Source: Dactylosporangium sp. AC04546 (GTDB taxonomy: Bacteria; Actinomycetota; Actinomycetes; Mycobacteriales; Micromonosporaceae). Taken from it: 64,000 bases of DNA. A program made the translations under genes and the position numbers. The stretch is taken from NCBI RefSeq assembly GCF_022095675.1, contig NZ_JAHYSG010000048.1, positions 1 through 64,000 of the forward strand. The letters run 5' to 3'. The notes below the pieces were generated by a model. The model saw nothing but the letters and a program-made list of their open reading frames with translations. It did not search any database and had not been told where the DNA came from. How positions within the stretch are numbered: the stretch's first letter is position 1; each line of letters starts with the position of its first letter. Below, piece after piece: positions 16,455-25,552 of the stretch.

Positions 16455-17933
16455 TCAGTCCATGATCCAGCTCCAGGTCTCGCGCGTCTGCAGCTTGACC
16501 TCGAGCGACGGTCCGATGGCGGGCGGGAACTGGTCGCGCCAGGCCCAGGGGCGGGTGGCGTCGATGATGAGCCGGCTGTTGGTGCCCTTCTCGTCCGGGT
16601 GGATGGCCGGGTCGAGCGGGCCGGACAGCGCGCCGCGGATGATGTCCATGTCGCGCACCGGGTCGGCGCGGGTGCACACGGCCCAGATCACCTCGTGCAG
16701 GTCGGTGATGTCGACGTCGTCGTCGACGACGACCACGATGCGGCCGAGGTACGCGCCCTGGCGGCACTGGGTGGCGATGAGGCCGGCCTGCCGGGCGTGG
16801 CCGGCGTAGCGCTGCTTGATGGACACGACGTTGAACAGCCGGCACCCGCCGACGCTGTGGGTCCAGGCGTTGACGACGTCGGGGACCCCGGCGGCCCGCA
16901 GCTCGCGCCGCAGGTTGCCGCTTCTGAGGTACTGCTGGAACCGCTGCGCCTCGTAGGGCGGCTTCTCCGGCGGGCAGCCGAGGATGATCGGGTCGTTGCG
17001 GTGGTAGACCGCCTTGACCTCCAGTACCGGCTCGTGCCGCGACGCGGACGCGTAGTAGCCGGTCCACTCGCCGAACGGGCCCTCCAACTCGGTGCGGTCG
17101 TGGTGCAGGAAGCCCTCGATCGCGATCTCGGCATCGGCCGGGATCGGCAGGCCGGTGAACTCGCCCTCGACGCAGCGGATGCCGTGGCCGAGCAGGCCGC
17201 CGACCCACTCCAGCTCCGACACGCCGTTGGGGATCTCCAGGCCGCTCGCGACGAACTGCAGCGGGGAGAGCCCGGCGAGCACGACGACGGGCATCGGCTC
17301 GCCCTTGTCGAAGTACTTGTCGCGGTGGATCCGGCCGTGCTTGCCGGGCGAGATGTACAGGCCGGTCCGGTTGCGGTCGTGGACCATGACCCGGTAGGCG
17401 CCGACGTTCACCCAGCCGCTGTCCGGGTCGCGGGTGATGATGCCGCAGCCGGTACCGATGTACCGCCCGCCGTCCTCGGGGTGCCACAGCGGGGTGGGGA
17501 ACTTCAGCAGGTCGACGTCGTCGCCGCGCATCACGTTCTCGAGGATCGGCCCGGACTCGACCATCCGGACCGGCTGCGGCTTGGCCTCGTTGAGCAGCCG
17601 CTCCCACGCGTCGACGACGCCGAACGTGGAGGTGTCCGGCGGCAGGCCGAGGGTGGCGGCCAGCCGCGGGCGGGTGCCCAGCGTGTTGACCAGGACCCGC
17701 CAGCCCTTGGGGTAGCCGGGGATGTCGTCGAAGAGCACCGCCGGCGCGTCCTCGGTGTGGTGCAGCATCTCGGAGATGCGCCCGACGCTCTCCTCGATGT
17801 CGACGCCCTCGATGACCCGCAGCTGCCCGAGCTTGTCCGCCATGCGCAGCCACTGTCGCAGGTCGTCGGTGCTCTCCGGGTCGTCGACCTCGGGGAGGGG
17901 TGAGTAGGGAACCCGTTTGCCCGGCAGGGACAT
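16455..17933 (-). CDS. UbiD family prenyl-FMN-dependent (de)carboxylase
   Basis: The protein has 492 residues. An NVGAYRVMVHD segment carries the catalytic arginine, and LEGPFGEWTGYY contains the two glutamates of the E-x4-E pair found in UbiD/Fdc active sites. PTPLWHPEDGG and the C-terminal CTRADPVRDMDII are also typical. UbiD enzymes decarboxylate aromatic or unsaturated acids using prenylated FMN made by UbiX. A UbiX gene is in the same cluster at 35564-36133 and an IPP isomerase is directly downstream. It follows the importer genes, which fits decarboxylation of an imported acid. The substrate is unknown. Confidence 0.9.
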   Translation of the reverse strand: MSLPGKRVPYSPLPEVDDPESTDDLRQWLRMADKLGQLRVIEGVDIEESVGRISEMLHHTEDAPAVLFDDIPGYPKGWRVLVNTLGTRPRLAATLGLPPDTSTFGVVDAWERLLNEAKPQPVRMVESGPILENVMRGDDVDLLKFPTPLWHPEDGGRYIGTGCGIITRDPDSGWVNVGAYRVMVHDRNRTGLYISPGKHGRIHRDKYFDKGEPMPVVVLAGLSPLQFVASGLEIPNGVSELEWVGGLLGHGIRCVEGEFTGLPIPADAEIAIEGFLHHDRTELEGPFGEWTGYYASASRHEPVLEVKAVYHRNDPIILGCPPEKPPYEAQRFQQYLRSGNLRRELRAAGVPDVVNAWTHSVGGCRLFNVVSIKQRYAGHARQAGLIATQCRQGAYLGRIVVVVDDDVDITDLHEVIWAVCTRADPVRDMDIIRGALSGPLDPAIHPDEKGTNSRLIIDATRPWAWRDQFPPAIGPSLEVKLQTRETWSWIMD

Positions 17934-17975
17934 TGCGCTCCTATCAGAGAGTTCAGTTTCGAGATCGGTTCGGGA

Positions 17976-18791
17976 TCAGTTCGAGGCGGAGAGGCGGCGA
18001 TGCGCCTGCCACGGCGTGAGGCGCTGCTGCAGCCAGCCGGCCGAGCCCTGGATCGCGGTGGCGATGAGCATGATCAGGATGATCGCGACGAGCATGTCGG
18101 CGGTCTGGAACTGGATCGAGAAGATCTTGATCTGGCCGCCGAGCCCGACGAGGGTCGAGAGGATCTCGGAGACGACCACGCCGACCCAGGCCATGGAGAA
18201 CGACTGGCGGGCACCGGCGATGATGAGCGGCGCGGCGGCCGGCAGGATCACGCCGCGCATGATCTGCCGTTCGGACGCGTCGTACGCGCGGGCGCAGTCG
18301 ATGAGCTCCTTCGGCACGGCGGTGACGCCGGCCATCGTGTTGATGATCGCCGGCCAGACCGCGGAGAAGACGACGTAGCCGAGCCGGAACTGGAAGTCGA
18401 AGCCGAGCAGGATCACCATGAGCGGCACCATGGCGACGTGCGGCAGCGCGTAGAGGAACGTGACGTACGGGCTGAGGACGTCGCTGATCGGCTTCCAGCG
18501 GCCCATCGCGAGCCCGACGGGGATGCCGATGAGCAGCGACAGCGCGAGGCCGGTGAAGAGCACGAGAAGGCTCTCGCCGAGCGGCGCCCACAGCGTGCCC
18601 TCGACGAACGCCTGCTCGTAGAAGGCCTCGGCGATCTGCGTCGGGCTGGCCAGCAGCGCCAGGCTGACCGTGCCGGCGTAGAGCTGCCAGGCGACGAGGA
18701 GCACCACGAACGTGACGAGCCGGACGGTCCACCGGCCGCTCGGCCGGTCCAGGAAGCGCTTCGGGCGCCGGCGCACCGCACCGTCGGTCAT
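17976..18791 (-). CDS. ABC importer permease (second system)
   Basis: A membrane permease of 271 residues with six hydrophobic segments. The EAA-type loop (CARAYDASERQIMRGVILPAAAP) is near the middle. The ATG at 18791 overlaps the stop of the preceding permease by 4 bp. It lies 42 bp before the UbiD gene in the same direction, suggesting one operon of transporter, decarboxylase and isomerase. Confidence 0.87.
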   Translation of the reverse strand: MTDGAVRRRPKRFLDRPSGRWTVRLVTFVVLLVAWQLYAGTVSLALLASPTQIAEAFYEQAFVEGTLWAPLGESLLVLFTGLALSLLIGIPVGLAMGRWKPISDVLSPYVTFLYALPHVAMVPLMVILLGFDFQFRLGYVVFSAVWPAIINTMAGVTAVPKELIDCARAYDASERQIMRGVILPAAAPLIIAGARQSFSMAWVGVVVSEILSTLVGLGGQIKIFSIQFQTADMLVAIILIMLIATAIQGSAGWLQQRLTPWQAHRRLSASN

Positions 18792-19648
18792 GACCGTGCC
18801 GCCTTCGTGCGTCGCAATGGGTTGACCTTCCAGGGTCTGCGGTTCCACGGCTCGGTCAGGGACAGCTCGACGGCGCGCATCACCCAGCTGATCGCGAGGG
18901 CCAGCAGGCCGAGCAGCACGATGACGACGAACATGTCGGCGATGCGGAAGTACCGGGCGTAGTCGACGATGAGGTTGCCGACGCCCCCGGCCGAGGTCAT
19001 GATCTCGGCGATGACCGTGCCGATCATGCCCTTGCCCAGGCCGATGCGCAGGCCGGCGAAGACGAACGGCAGCGAGCCGCGCAGCACGACGCCGCGGTAG
19101 ATCTGCAGCTCCGAGGCGACGAACGCCTTGCCGGTGTCGACGAGGTCGGGGTTGACCTCCTTGGTCCCCAGGTACGTGTTGACGATGATGGGCAGCGCGG
19201 CCGAGATGAACACGATGCCGACGCGCATCTCGAAGCTGATGCCGAGCCACAGCACCAGCAGCGGGACGAGGGCGAGGCGCGGGGTGGCGTACAGCGCGTT
19301 CACGTACGGGCTCAGCGCCAGCTCGACGATGCGGCTGCGGCCCATCAGCAGCCCGATCGGGATGCCCAGCACGATGGACAGGCCGAAGCCGACGGCCAGG
19401 CCCTTGAGGGTCTCGCCGAAGGCGGGCAGGATCTCCGGGCCGAACGACTCGCGGGCGGCCTCGACGATCGCCGTGGGGTAGGAGATGGCGAGCGGGTGGC
19501 TCTTGCCGATGAGCTGCCACGCGACGAGGAAGGCGGCCAGCGAGGCGGTCCGCAGCAGCCACGGCGCGGTGAGCACGGCCCGCAGGCGGTGGCCGGGGGC
19601 GAGGCGGCGGGCGTCCGGCGGGGCGACGCCGGCGGTGTGGGTCGTCAT
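18788..19648 (-). CDS. ABC importer permease (second system, other subunit)
   Basis: A permease of the NitT/TauT type, 286 residues, with the coupling loop DTGKAFVASELQIYRGVVLRG. It pairs with the permease encoded just downstream; the two differ enough to form a heterodimer. The start overlaps the ATPase stop by 4 bp. The matching binding lipoprotein is probably the one encoded 14 kb away at 33312-34319, since none lies next to these genes. Confidence 0.87.
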   Translation of the reverse strand: MTTHTAGVAPPDARRLAPGHRLRAVLTAPWLLRTASLAAFLVAWQLIGKSHPLAISYPTAIVEAARESFGPEILPAFGETLKGLAVGFGLSIVLGIPIGLLMGRSRIVELALSPYVNALYATPRLALVPLLVLWLGISFEMRVGIVFISAALPIIVNTYLGTKEVNPDLVDTGKAFVASELQIYRGVVLRGSLPFVFAGLRIGLGKGMIGTVIAEIMTSAGGVGNLIVDYARYFRIADMFVVIVLLGLLALAISWVMRAVELSLTEPWNRRPWKVNPLRRTKAARS

Positions 19649-20415
19649 GCCGCGGCCTCCACCGGGGCGATCTGCGACTGCAGCAGCGCCCAGATCTCGG
19701 CCCGCAGCCGCACGTACTCGGCCTCGCCGCGCCAGTCGTAGTCGTAGCGCGGCTTGCGCAGGCCGACGTCGAAGGTGCGCAGGACCCGGCCCGGGTTGAC
19801 GCCCATGACGACGATGCGGTCCGAGAGGTAGATGGCCTCGTCGATGGAGTGCGTCACGAAGAGCACGGACAGGCCGTGGTCGGCGCAGATGCGCATCAGC
19901 ATGCCCTGCAGCTGCTCGCGGGTCAGCGCGTCGAGCGCGCCGAACGGCTCGTCCATGAGCAGCAGCTTCGGCTTGATGGCCAGGGCGCGGGCGAGTCCGA
20001 CGCGCTGCTGCTGGCCGCCGGACAGCTGCGACGGGTAGTGCGCCATGCGGTCGCCGAGGCCGACCAGCTGGAGGTACTCGGCCGCCACGGCGGTGCGGGC
20101 CTTCTTCTTCATGCCCTGCAGCTCCAGCCCGTAGGCGGCGTTGCTCAGCGCGGTGCGCCAGGGGAACAGGTTGAAGCCCTGGAAGACCATCGCCTTCTCG
20201 CGCGACGGGCCGGTGCTGGGCTGCCCGTCCATGAAGACCTCGCCGCCGCTGGCGTCCAGCAGGCCGGTGACGATGCGCAGGGCGGTCGTCTTGCCGCAGC
20301 CGCTGGGCCCGAGCAGCGAGACGAACTCCCCGGGACCCACGTCGAGGTTGAAGTCGTTCAGGATCGGCGGTTTGGTCGGGTCGTAGCTCTTGGACAGGTG
20401 CTCGATCTTCAGCAT
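19645..20415 (-). CDS. ABC importer ATP-binding protein (second system)
   Basis: The ATPase has 256 residues and complete motifs: Walker A GPSGCGKTT, Q-loop VFQGFNLFPW, signature LSGGQQQRVGLARA, Walker B LLLMDEPFGALDA and switch histidine VTHSIDE. It is the first gene of the minus-strand importer/UbiD/isomerase operon. About 100 bp upstream is one copy of the TTTTGTTTC-type motif shared with other promoters of the cluster. Confidence 0.92.
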   Translation of the reverse strand: MLKIEHLSKSYDPTKPPILNDFNLDVGPGEFVSLLGPSGCGKTTALRIVTGLLDASGGEVFMDGQPSTGPSREKAMVFQGFNLFPWRTALSNAAYGLELQGMKKKARTAVAAEYLQLVGLGDRMAHYPSQLSGGQQQRVGLARALAIKPKLLLMDEPFGALDALTREQLQGMLMRICADHGLSVLFVTHSIDEAIYLSDRIVVMGVNPGRVLRTFDVGLRKPRYDYDWRGEAEYVRLRAEIWALLQSQIAPVEAAA

Positions 20416-20514
20416 GTCTGGCCTCGATGCCTATCGCTGGGGGTGAACGTCAAGCTGTCATCGCGATTTGCCGATCGCACCACAACTTGTTCCACCCGTC
20501 AACGCCACATGACG

Positions 20515-20529
20515 ATTTTGTTTCCATCA
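20515..20529 (+). promoter_or_regulatory. TTTTGTTTC motif copy upstream of importer operon
   Basis: The AT-rich string ATTTTGTTTCCATCA is conspicuous in this GC-rich sequence and recurs in close form at 34384-34400 and 35554-35570, with a shorter relative at 20578-20589. It lies between the divergent importer ATPase and MFS genes. It could be an operator for the RpiR-type regulator encoded nearby. Function is inferred from repetition alone. Confidence 0.4.
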
Positions 20530-20601
20530 CGGTCGCCAAGTGCGTCGCTACCGGGACCGGCGAGGTCTTGCGGGAGCAGATTTTGTTGCTAGCCTGTCGC
20601 C

Positions 20602-20640
20602 ATGAACGAGATGTTGCAGAGATCCGGGTCATCCCGGTGA
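20602..20640 (+). CDS. Possible 12-residue leader peptide
   Basis: A short frame MNEMLQRSGSSR starts at ATG 20602 and stops at TGA 20638-20640. The stop overlaps the most likely GTG start of the MFS transporter (GTGA). This could be a leader that couples translation, or chance. No clear ribosome site precedes it, so the transcript may be leaderless. Confidence 0.3.
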   Translation: MNEMLQRSGSSR

Positions 20641-21770
20641 CCCGCGACCGGCTCGGCTCCGGGGTCGCGGCGTTCCTCATTTCGGTCTCCCTGCGCATGG
20701 CCGGGGTCGCCCTGCCGCTGCTGATGGTCGACGCGGGCCAGCGGGTCACCACCGTCGGGCTGCTCGTCGGCGCGGCCGGCGTGGCCCAGCTCTCGGTGCG
20801 CCCGTTCATGGCCGCGCTGCTGCGCCGGTGGCCCGACCGGCGGCTCATCGGCCTGTCGGCGATCCTGCTGACCGGCTCGATCGCGATCGTGCTCATCAGC
20901 CCGACGTTCGTGCTGCTGCTCGTCTCGCAGCTGGCGCAGGGCGCCGCGCGGGCGCTGTTCTGGACCGCCAGCCAGACCCACGCGGTGCGCCGGGCCGAGC
21001 GCGCCGCCGGCGGCATGGCCTGGGTGAACACCTGGTCGGCGATCGGCCAGCTGATCGGACCGGCGCTGTGCGGCGCCGCGCTGCTGGTGAGCACGGAGGT
21101 CGCCCTCGTCGGCGCCAGCGTCGTGGCCGCCGCCGCGCTCGTGCCGACGATGCTGCTCGAGCACCTCGAGCCGTTCCCCCAGCGCGACCGCGCTGCCGGC
21201 GGCCAGCGGGTGGTCTGGCTGCGGCCGTCGGTCTTCGCCGGGTGCTGGTCGAGCGCGACGGCGGGCGTCGTCGAGGCGGTCAGCGGCTCGTACCTCGCAC
21301 TCCTGCTGGTCAGCGCGGGCAACTCCCCCGCCCTGGCCGGTCTGCTCATCTCGGCCGGCAACATCGGCGGGCTGGCCGGCACCGCCGTCGTCGGGCGCAT
21401 CCCCGACCGGTGGACGCGGGCGCTGCTGCGGGCCGCCACCGTCGTGGTGGCCGCCGGGCTCGCGCTCACCGCGCTGGGCGCGGCCGTGGTGCCGCTCGCC
21501 GTCGCCGGGCTGATCGCCTCGGGAGCGGGCGCGGGCGTCCTGCGCACACTGGGGCCGGCCGTCGCCAGCGACGCCGTGCCCGCGGACGAACGGGGCGACG
21601 CGATCACGGCCACCGGGTCCTTCCGGGCCGTGTCGCTGTTCGCCGCGCCGTTCGCGATCGGCGCGCTGCTGACCGCCGTGGCGCTGCCGGCGGCGATGGT
21701 CGGGGTCGCGGTCGTGCTCGGCCTCGGCGCGCTGCCGGGCGGCGGCGCGCCGAAGGCCGAGGCGGCCTAG
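20637..21770 (+). CDS. MFS transporter
   Basis: The protein has 377 residues and about 12 hydrophobic segments, beginning at GTG 20637 (earlier in-frame codons lie in intergenic-looking sequence). Loop motifs RRWPDRR after the second or third segment and GRIPDRW in the second half are the MFS A-like loops. It diverges from the second importer and converges on the RpiR regulator with 2 bp between stops. In context an exporter or importer of a cluster metabolite is plausible. Substrate unknown. Confidence 0.75.
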   Translation: MTRDRLGSGVAAFLISVSLRMAGVALPLLMVDAGQRVTTVGLLVGAAGVAQLSVRPFMAALLRRWPDRRLIGLSAILLTGSIAIVLISPTFVLLLVSQLAQGAARALFWTASQTHAVRRAERAAGGMAWVNTWSAIGQLIGPALCGAALLVSTEVALVGASVVAAAALVPTMLLEHLEPFPQRDRAAGGQRVVWLRPSVFAGCWSSATAGVVEAVSGSYLALLLVSAGNSPALAGLLISAGNIGGLAGTAVVGRIPDRWTRALLRAATVVVAAGLALTALGAAVVPLAVAGLIASGAGAGVLRTLGPAVASDAVPADERGDAITATGSFRAVSLFAAPFAIGALLTAVALPAAMVGVAVVLGLGALPGGGAPKAEAA

Positions 21771-21772
21771 CC

Positions 21773-22636
21773 TTACTGCTCGCCCTTCAGGACGAACGAG
21801 TCCCAGCCGTCCATCAGGTCCATGATCGCCCGGGCCCGGCTGCGGGCGTGCGGCGAGCGGGCCGACACCCCGTTGAGCAGCACGTTGATCACGGCGAGGG
21901 GGGCCACCAGGGAGTTCTGGCTGGCCACCCCGGCGACGTGGACGGGCAGCACGATCTCGGCCCGCTGCGCGATCGGCGAGATGAGGCTGTCGGTGATCGC
22001 GATGATCCTCGACCGGCGCTTGCGGGCCTGGTCGACCACGGCGACGGTGTGCGACGCGTACGGCGGGAAGCTCAGCGCCAGGAACGTGTCCTCGCGGCTC
22101 GCCTCGTACAGCGCCGGGCCGGCGTGACCGTCGTTGCGGATCATCACGGCGTCGCCGTGCAGCCGGCCCAGGGTCAGCGCCGCGAACGTGGCCAGCCCGT
22201 CGGAGGCCATGCCGCCCACGACGTACACCCGGCGGGCGTCGTGGATCGCCTCAACGGCCGAGTCGATCACCTCGACGGACAGCTCGGCGACGGTGCGGTC
22301 GAGGTTCTCGATGTCGCGGGCGAGCGACTGGGCGTGCACGGAGCCGTCGAGGTGGGCGAGGGCCGCCAGCGGCTCGCCCTTGCCGGCGCTGCCGCGGATC
22401 TGCGAGCGGACCTGCACCCGGACCCGCTCCTGCAGGTCCTGGTAGCCGTTGAGGCCGAGCCGGTAGGCGAACCGCACCACCGTCGACGGGCTCACGCCGA
22501 GTCGCCCGGCGAGCTTGTCCACCGTCGCGAACGCCACGAACTCCGGATCCTCGACGATCGCCTCGGCGATGCGCTTCTGCGACTGTGTCAGATCCTCGTA
22601 CCGGCGGCGCATGTCGGACATCAGGTCGTCGACCAC
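21773..22636 (-). CDS. MurR/RpiR family regulator with SIS domain
   Basis: The regulator has 287 residues. The N-terminal RpiR helix-turn-helix (LTQSQKRIAEAIVEDP, then AGRLGVSPSTVVRFAYRLGL) is followed by a SIS sugar-phosphate-type domain (RRVYVVGGMASDG and DTFLALSFPPY). I start at GTG 22636, preceded by AGGGGGAG; a longer frame to 22723 has no ribosome site. RpiR proteins usually sense phosphosugars but also control acid catabolism in some actinobacteria and proteobacteria. It is the only regulator inside the 15-37 kb cluster and so the best candidate controller. Confidence 0.88.
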   Translation of the reverse strand: MVDDLMSDMRRRYEDLTQSQKRIAEAIVEDPEFVAFATVDKLAGRLGVSPSTVVRFAYRLGLNGYQDLQERVRVQVRSQIRGSAGKGEPLAALAHLDGSVHAQSLARDIENLDRTVAELSVEVIDSAVEAIHDARRVYVVGGMASDGLATFAALTLGRLHGDAVMIRNDGHAGPALYEASREDTFLALSFPPYASHTVAVVDQARKRRSRIIAITDSLISPIAQRAEIVLPVHVAGVASQNSLVAPLAVINVLLNGVSARSPHARSRARAIMDLMDGWDSFVLKGEQ

Positions 22637-22769
22637 GGTGGTCTCCCCCTCTGGGCGCGGTCCGGCCGCTCGGGCCAGCGACCAACGCCGATATCGGTAC
22701 CAGCAGGCAGGACTATACAACAAATATTGCTCGATCCTGGCAGCCTGGCCGGTAAACTTGCTCTCACGG

Positions 22770-24179
22770 TCAGCTCAGCCGTTCGCACAGCTCAGGGGCG
22801 GTCCAGTCGGCGGCGAGCAGCCGCCGGAGCCGCTCGGCCCGCTCCGGCCGGCCCTCGGAGGCGGCGGCCCGGGCCAGCTTGCCGAGGACCTCGTCGCGCC
22901 CGAGGGGACGGGACGGATCGCCCGGCGCGTCGTCCCGCCCCGCGATGGACACAGCGCCCGCCGGGTCGTCGCCGCGACCGGTCGACGGAGCGCATGCCGG
23001 GTCGTCGCGGCCGGCGGTCACGCCGCCACCGGTCGCCGGCCGCGCGGCCCGGGACGGCCAGGCGGTCACGCGGGCGGCGCCGTCCGGCAGCGCCGGGTCG
23101 GCGACGACGGTGACGCGGGTGCGGGCGAACGCGCCGACGGCCGGGTCGGCGAGGCGGTCCGGCGCGAACTGCTCCAGCCAGCACTCCCCGTCGGCGAGCA
23201 CGACGGCCGCGACCCAGCGGGCCGACTGCAGCGCCGTGCCCTGGTCCGGCCAGCCCTTGTCGGCGCAGAGCGCGAAGCCGGCCGGCGGCAGGCGGACCTC
23301 CAGCCGCTCCACGGCGCCGAGGCCGTCACCGCAGCGCAGCTCCAGCACCGCTTCGACCATCGACTGCAGGGAGCTGGCCGCCGGCCACCGCCGCATCGAC
23401 ACGTTCAGCAGCTCCCAGTGCTCCCCCAGCGCCGCCGTGACCCGGTCGGGCTCGCCGCCGCCGTACGCCGCGAACAGCCCGCCGTCGCGGTGCGTCCAGG
23501 CGTTCTGCGTGCCGCCGATACCGGCGGCCGCGAAGCGGGCCGCCAGGTAGCCGGAGAGGGCGCCGTTGGCCTGGTGGAACTTCACGCCGAGCGAGCCGAT
23601 CGCGGCGAAGGTCCCCCCGGCCTGCCCGAGCGCCAGTCCCCAGGCGCGGGCCAGCGCCGGGGCCGGCAGGTCGAGCAGGACCGCCGCGGCGGCCGCGGCG
23701 CCGAACGGGCCGAGGATGCCGGGCGCGTGCCAGCCGGCCGCCCGGAACGCGCGGTAGTCGAGGGACCGGCCCAGCCGCGCGGTGACCTCCAGGCCGGCGG
23801 CGAGCGCGGTGAGCATCCGGGCGCCGGACGCGCCGACCTCCTCACCCACGGCGAGGACGACGGGCACCACCTCGGGCGTGACGTGGCACAGCGCCGGGCG
23901 GTACACGTCGCACATCGTCGTCGCGGTGATCTGGAACGCGTTGAGGTGCACGGCACCGGCCGGGGCGAGGGGCGGGCCGGCGACGACCGTGGCGCAGCCC
24001 CGGCCGAACGCCGCCCGGCAGGCCGCCTCCCAGTCCGGGCGCGGCGGGGCGAGCCGCCCGGTCAGCGCGCACGCGATCGCGTCGACCAGCAGCAGCTCGG
24101 CCCGCTCGCGCACGGTCGCGGGCAGCGCCGCCGGGTCCAGGCCCGTGCAGAACTCGGCGAGGGCCCGCTCGGTGTCCAC
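22770..24179 (-). CDS. MmgE/PrpD family protein
   Basis: The product has 469 residues, of the MmgE/PrpD family (2-methylcitrate dehydratase, cis-aconitate decarboxylase and relatives). LLVDAIACALTGR, GILGPFGAAAAAA, KFHQANGALSG and RRWPAASSLQSM are recognisable family segments around the active site. Residues ~385-430 form a low-complexity insert with three GRDDPA-like repeats rarely seen in the family. It is the last gene of the long minus-strand operon; an acid hydration, dehydration or decarboxylation step is expected, but the substrate is open. Confidence 0.82.
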   Translation of the reverse strand: MDTERALAEFCTGLDPAALPATVRERAELLLVDAIACALTGRLAPPRPDWEAACRAAFGRGCATVVAGPPLAPAGAVHLNAFQITATTMCDVYRPALCHVTPEVVPVVLAVGEEVGASGARMLTALAAGLEVTARLGRSLDYRAFRAAGWHAPGILGPFGAAAAAAVLLDLPAPALARAWGLALGQAGGTFAAIGSLGVKFHQANGALSGYLAARFAAAGIGGTQNAWTHRDGGLFAAYGGGEPDRVTAALGEHWELLNVSMRRWPAASSLQSMVEAVLELRCGDGLGAVERLEVRLPPAGFALCADKGWPDQGTALQSARWVAAVVLADGECWLEQFAPDRLADPAVGAFARTRVTVVADPALPDGAARVTAWPSRAARPATGGGVTAGRDDPACAPSTGRGDDPAGAVSIAGRDDAPGDPSRPLGRDEVLGKLARAAASEGRPERAERLRRLLAADWTAPELCERLS

Positions 24180-24182
24180 GGC

Positions 24183-25142
24183 TCAGCCGGCCGCTGACCG
24201 GGCACCGGCGCGGACGCGGCGCGAGACGAGCGCCGCCGCCGGTTCGAGCACCTCGCGGTGAAACCGCCCGACGTTGGCCTCGACCTGCTCGGGGCGGCTG
24301 CCCTCGACGACGACGATGAGCTCGTCGACGCCCTGCTCGGCGAAGGCCGCCACGTCGGCGACCATGTCGGCGGGGTCGCCGACGATCGCGTAGACCGGGC
24401 CAGGCCGCGCGCCGAACTTGACCCGGGCGCGGACCGAGACCGTCGGGAACGGCCGCCCGGTGCGCTCGACGGCGGCGCGCAGCGCCGGGAGCCGCTCGCG
24501 CAGGTGCTCGGGGCCGGTCTGCGCGGCGTGGTAGCCGTCGCACAGCTCGGCGGTGCGCCGCAGGGCCCGGGCGCTGCGGCCGCCGCACCAGATCGGGATG
24601 GCGGCGCCGCGCGGGGGCAGCGGCAGGAAGGTGAAGTCCTCCAGGACGTGGTGCTCGCCGCGGAACGGCGCCGTACTGCCCGACCACAGGTGCCGCCACA
24701 GGGCGATGGTCTCGTCGAGGTACCCGCCGCGGGCGGTGAACCGGGCGGCCTTGCCGAGGTTGGTGTACTCCGCCAGGTCGCCCGAGTCGCTGACCCCGAC
24801 GCCGACGGTGAGCCGGCCGCCGAGCAGCACGTCGATGGTGGCGATCTCCTTGGCCAGCTGCGGCGCGTCGCGCATCGCCGGCACGAGCACGCTGGTGCCG
24901 AGCTGGAGGCGCTCGTGCCGGGCGCCGACGTAGGTGAGCGCGGTGAGCGCCTCCAGGATGTTGCCGTACTCCTCGGCCTCGTCGCCGGCGGGCACCATCA
25001 TGTGGTCGGTCACCCAGACGCTGTTCCAGCCGAGGACCGACACCGCCGACGCGGCCGCGTCGAGCGACTCGGGGCCGGTGCCCTCGCCCTTGCTCGGCAG
25101 GATGAGCCCGATCGCCATGTCACCCACGCGCATGCCCGTCAC
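24183..25142 (-). CDS. LLM class F420-dependent oxidoreductase
   Basis: A luciferase-like TIM barrel of 319 residues: VWVTDHMMVP, LQLGTSVLVPAMRDAPQLAKE, RLTVGVGVSDSGDL and PIWCGGRSARALRR are signature stretches of the F420-binding branch. It starts at GTG 25142, overlapping the DUF35 gene stop. A hydride-transfer step using F420 is expected; cofD, needed for F420, is 11 kb away at the edge of the same cluster. Confidence 0.87.
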   Translation of the reverse strand: MTGMRVGDMAIGLILPSKGEGTGPESLDAAASAVSVLGWNSVWVTDHMMVPAGDEAEEYGNILEALTALTYVGARHERLQLGTSVLVPAMRDAPQLAKEIATIDVLLGGRLTVGVGVSDSGDLAEYTNLGKAARFTARGGYLDETIALWRHLWSGSTAPFRGEHHVLEDFTFLPLPPRGAAIPIWCGGRSARALRRTAELCDGYHAAQTGPEHLRERLPALRAAVERTGRPFPTVSVRARVKFGARPGPVYAIVGDPADMVADVAAFAEQGVDELIVVVEGSRPEQVEANVGRFHREVLEPAAALVSRRVRAGARSAAG

Positions 25143-25552
25143 CGGGCCACCTCCTCATCAGCACGCTCGAAGCACGGCACGACCTCGCCCGGCGGCAGCT
25201 CGGCCGGGACGACCCGGACCCGCTGGCCGACGGCGAAGCCCTCGCGCCGGGCCGGTGCCGGGGCGCTGAACATCCGCGGCCCCTCGTCGAGCTCGACGAA
25301 GAGCACGTCGTACGGCACCAGGTCGCTCCACTCGGGCCGGTAGGCGCGGTGGAACGTCACCGAGGACAGCACGGTGCCCCGGCCGCTGAGATCCTGCCAC
25401 TCGTACCCGTCGTGCAGGCACCGCGGGCAGAGCGTGCTCACCGGGTACCGGATGTGCGCGCACGCCAGGCACCGCTGCATCGCCAGCACGCCCCGGTCCC
25501 GCACCGCGGCCCAGAACGGCGCCGCCACGTCGTCGTCGGACGTTCCCACCAC
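25139..25552 (-). CDS. DUF35 Zn-ribbon/OB-fold protein, thiolase partner
   Basis: The protein has 137 residues. A rubredoxin-like zinc ribbon (CLACAHIRYP, then CPRC) is followed by an OB-fold (GRGTVLSSVTFHRAY, ending near GQRVRVVP). Such proteins form complexes with SCP-x type thiolases and help bind acyl-CoA. It starts at GTG 25552, sharing a base with the TAG of the thiolase gene immediately upstream, which fits a stoichiometric complex. Confidence 0.88.
   Translation of the reverse strand: MVGTSDDDVAAPFWAAVRDRGVLAMQRCLACAHIRYPVSTLCPRCLHDGYEWQDLSGRGTVLSSVTFHRAYRPEWSDLVPYDVLFVELDEGPRMFSAPAPARREGFAVGQRVRVVPAELPPGEVVPCFERADEEVAR

Noticed and set aside
20828..23113. A 761-codon plus-strand frame over the MFS and RpiR genes
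   Set aside because: It overlaps genes with clear domains on other frames and has no recognisable motif itself.
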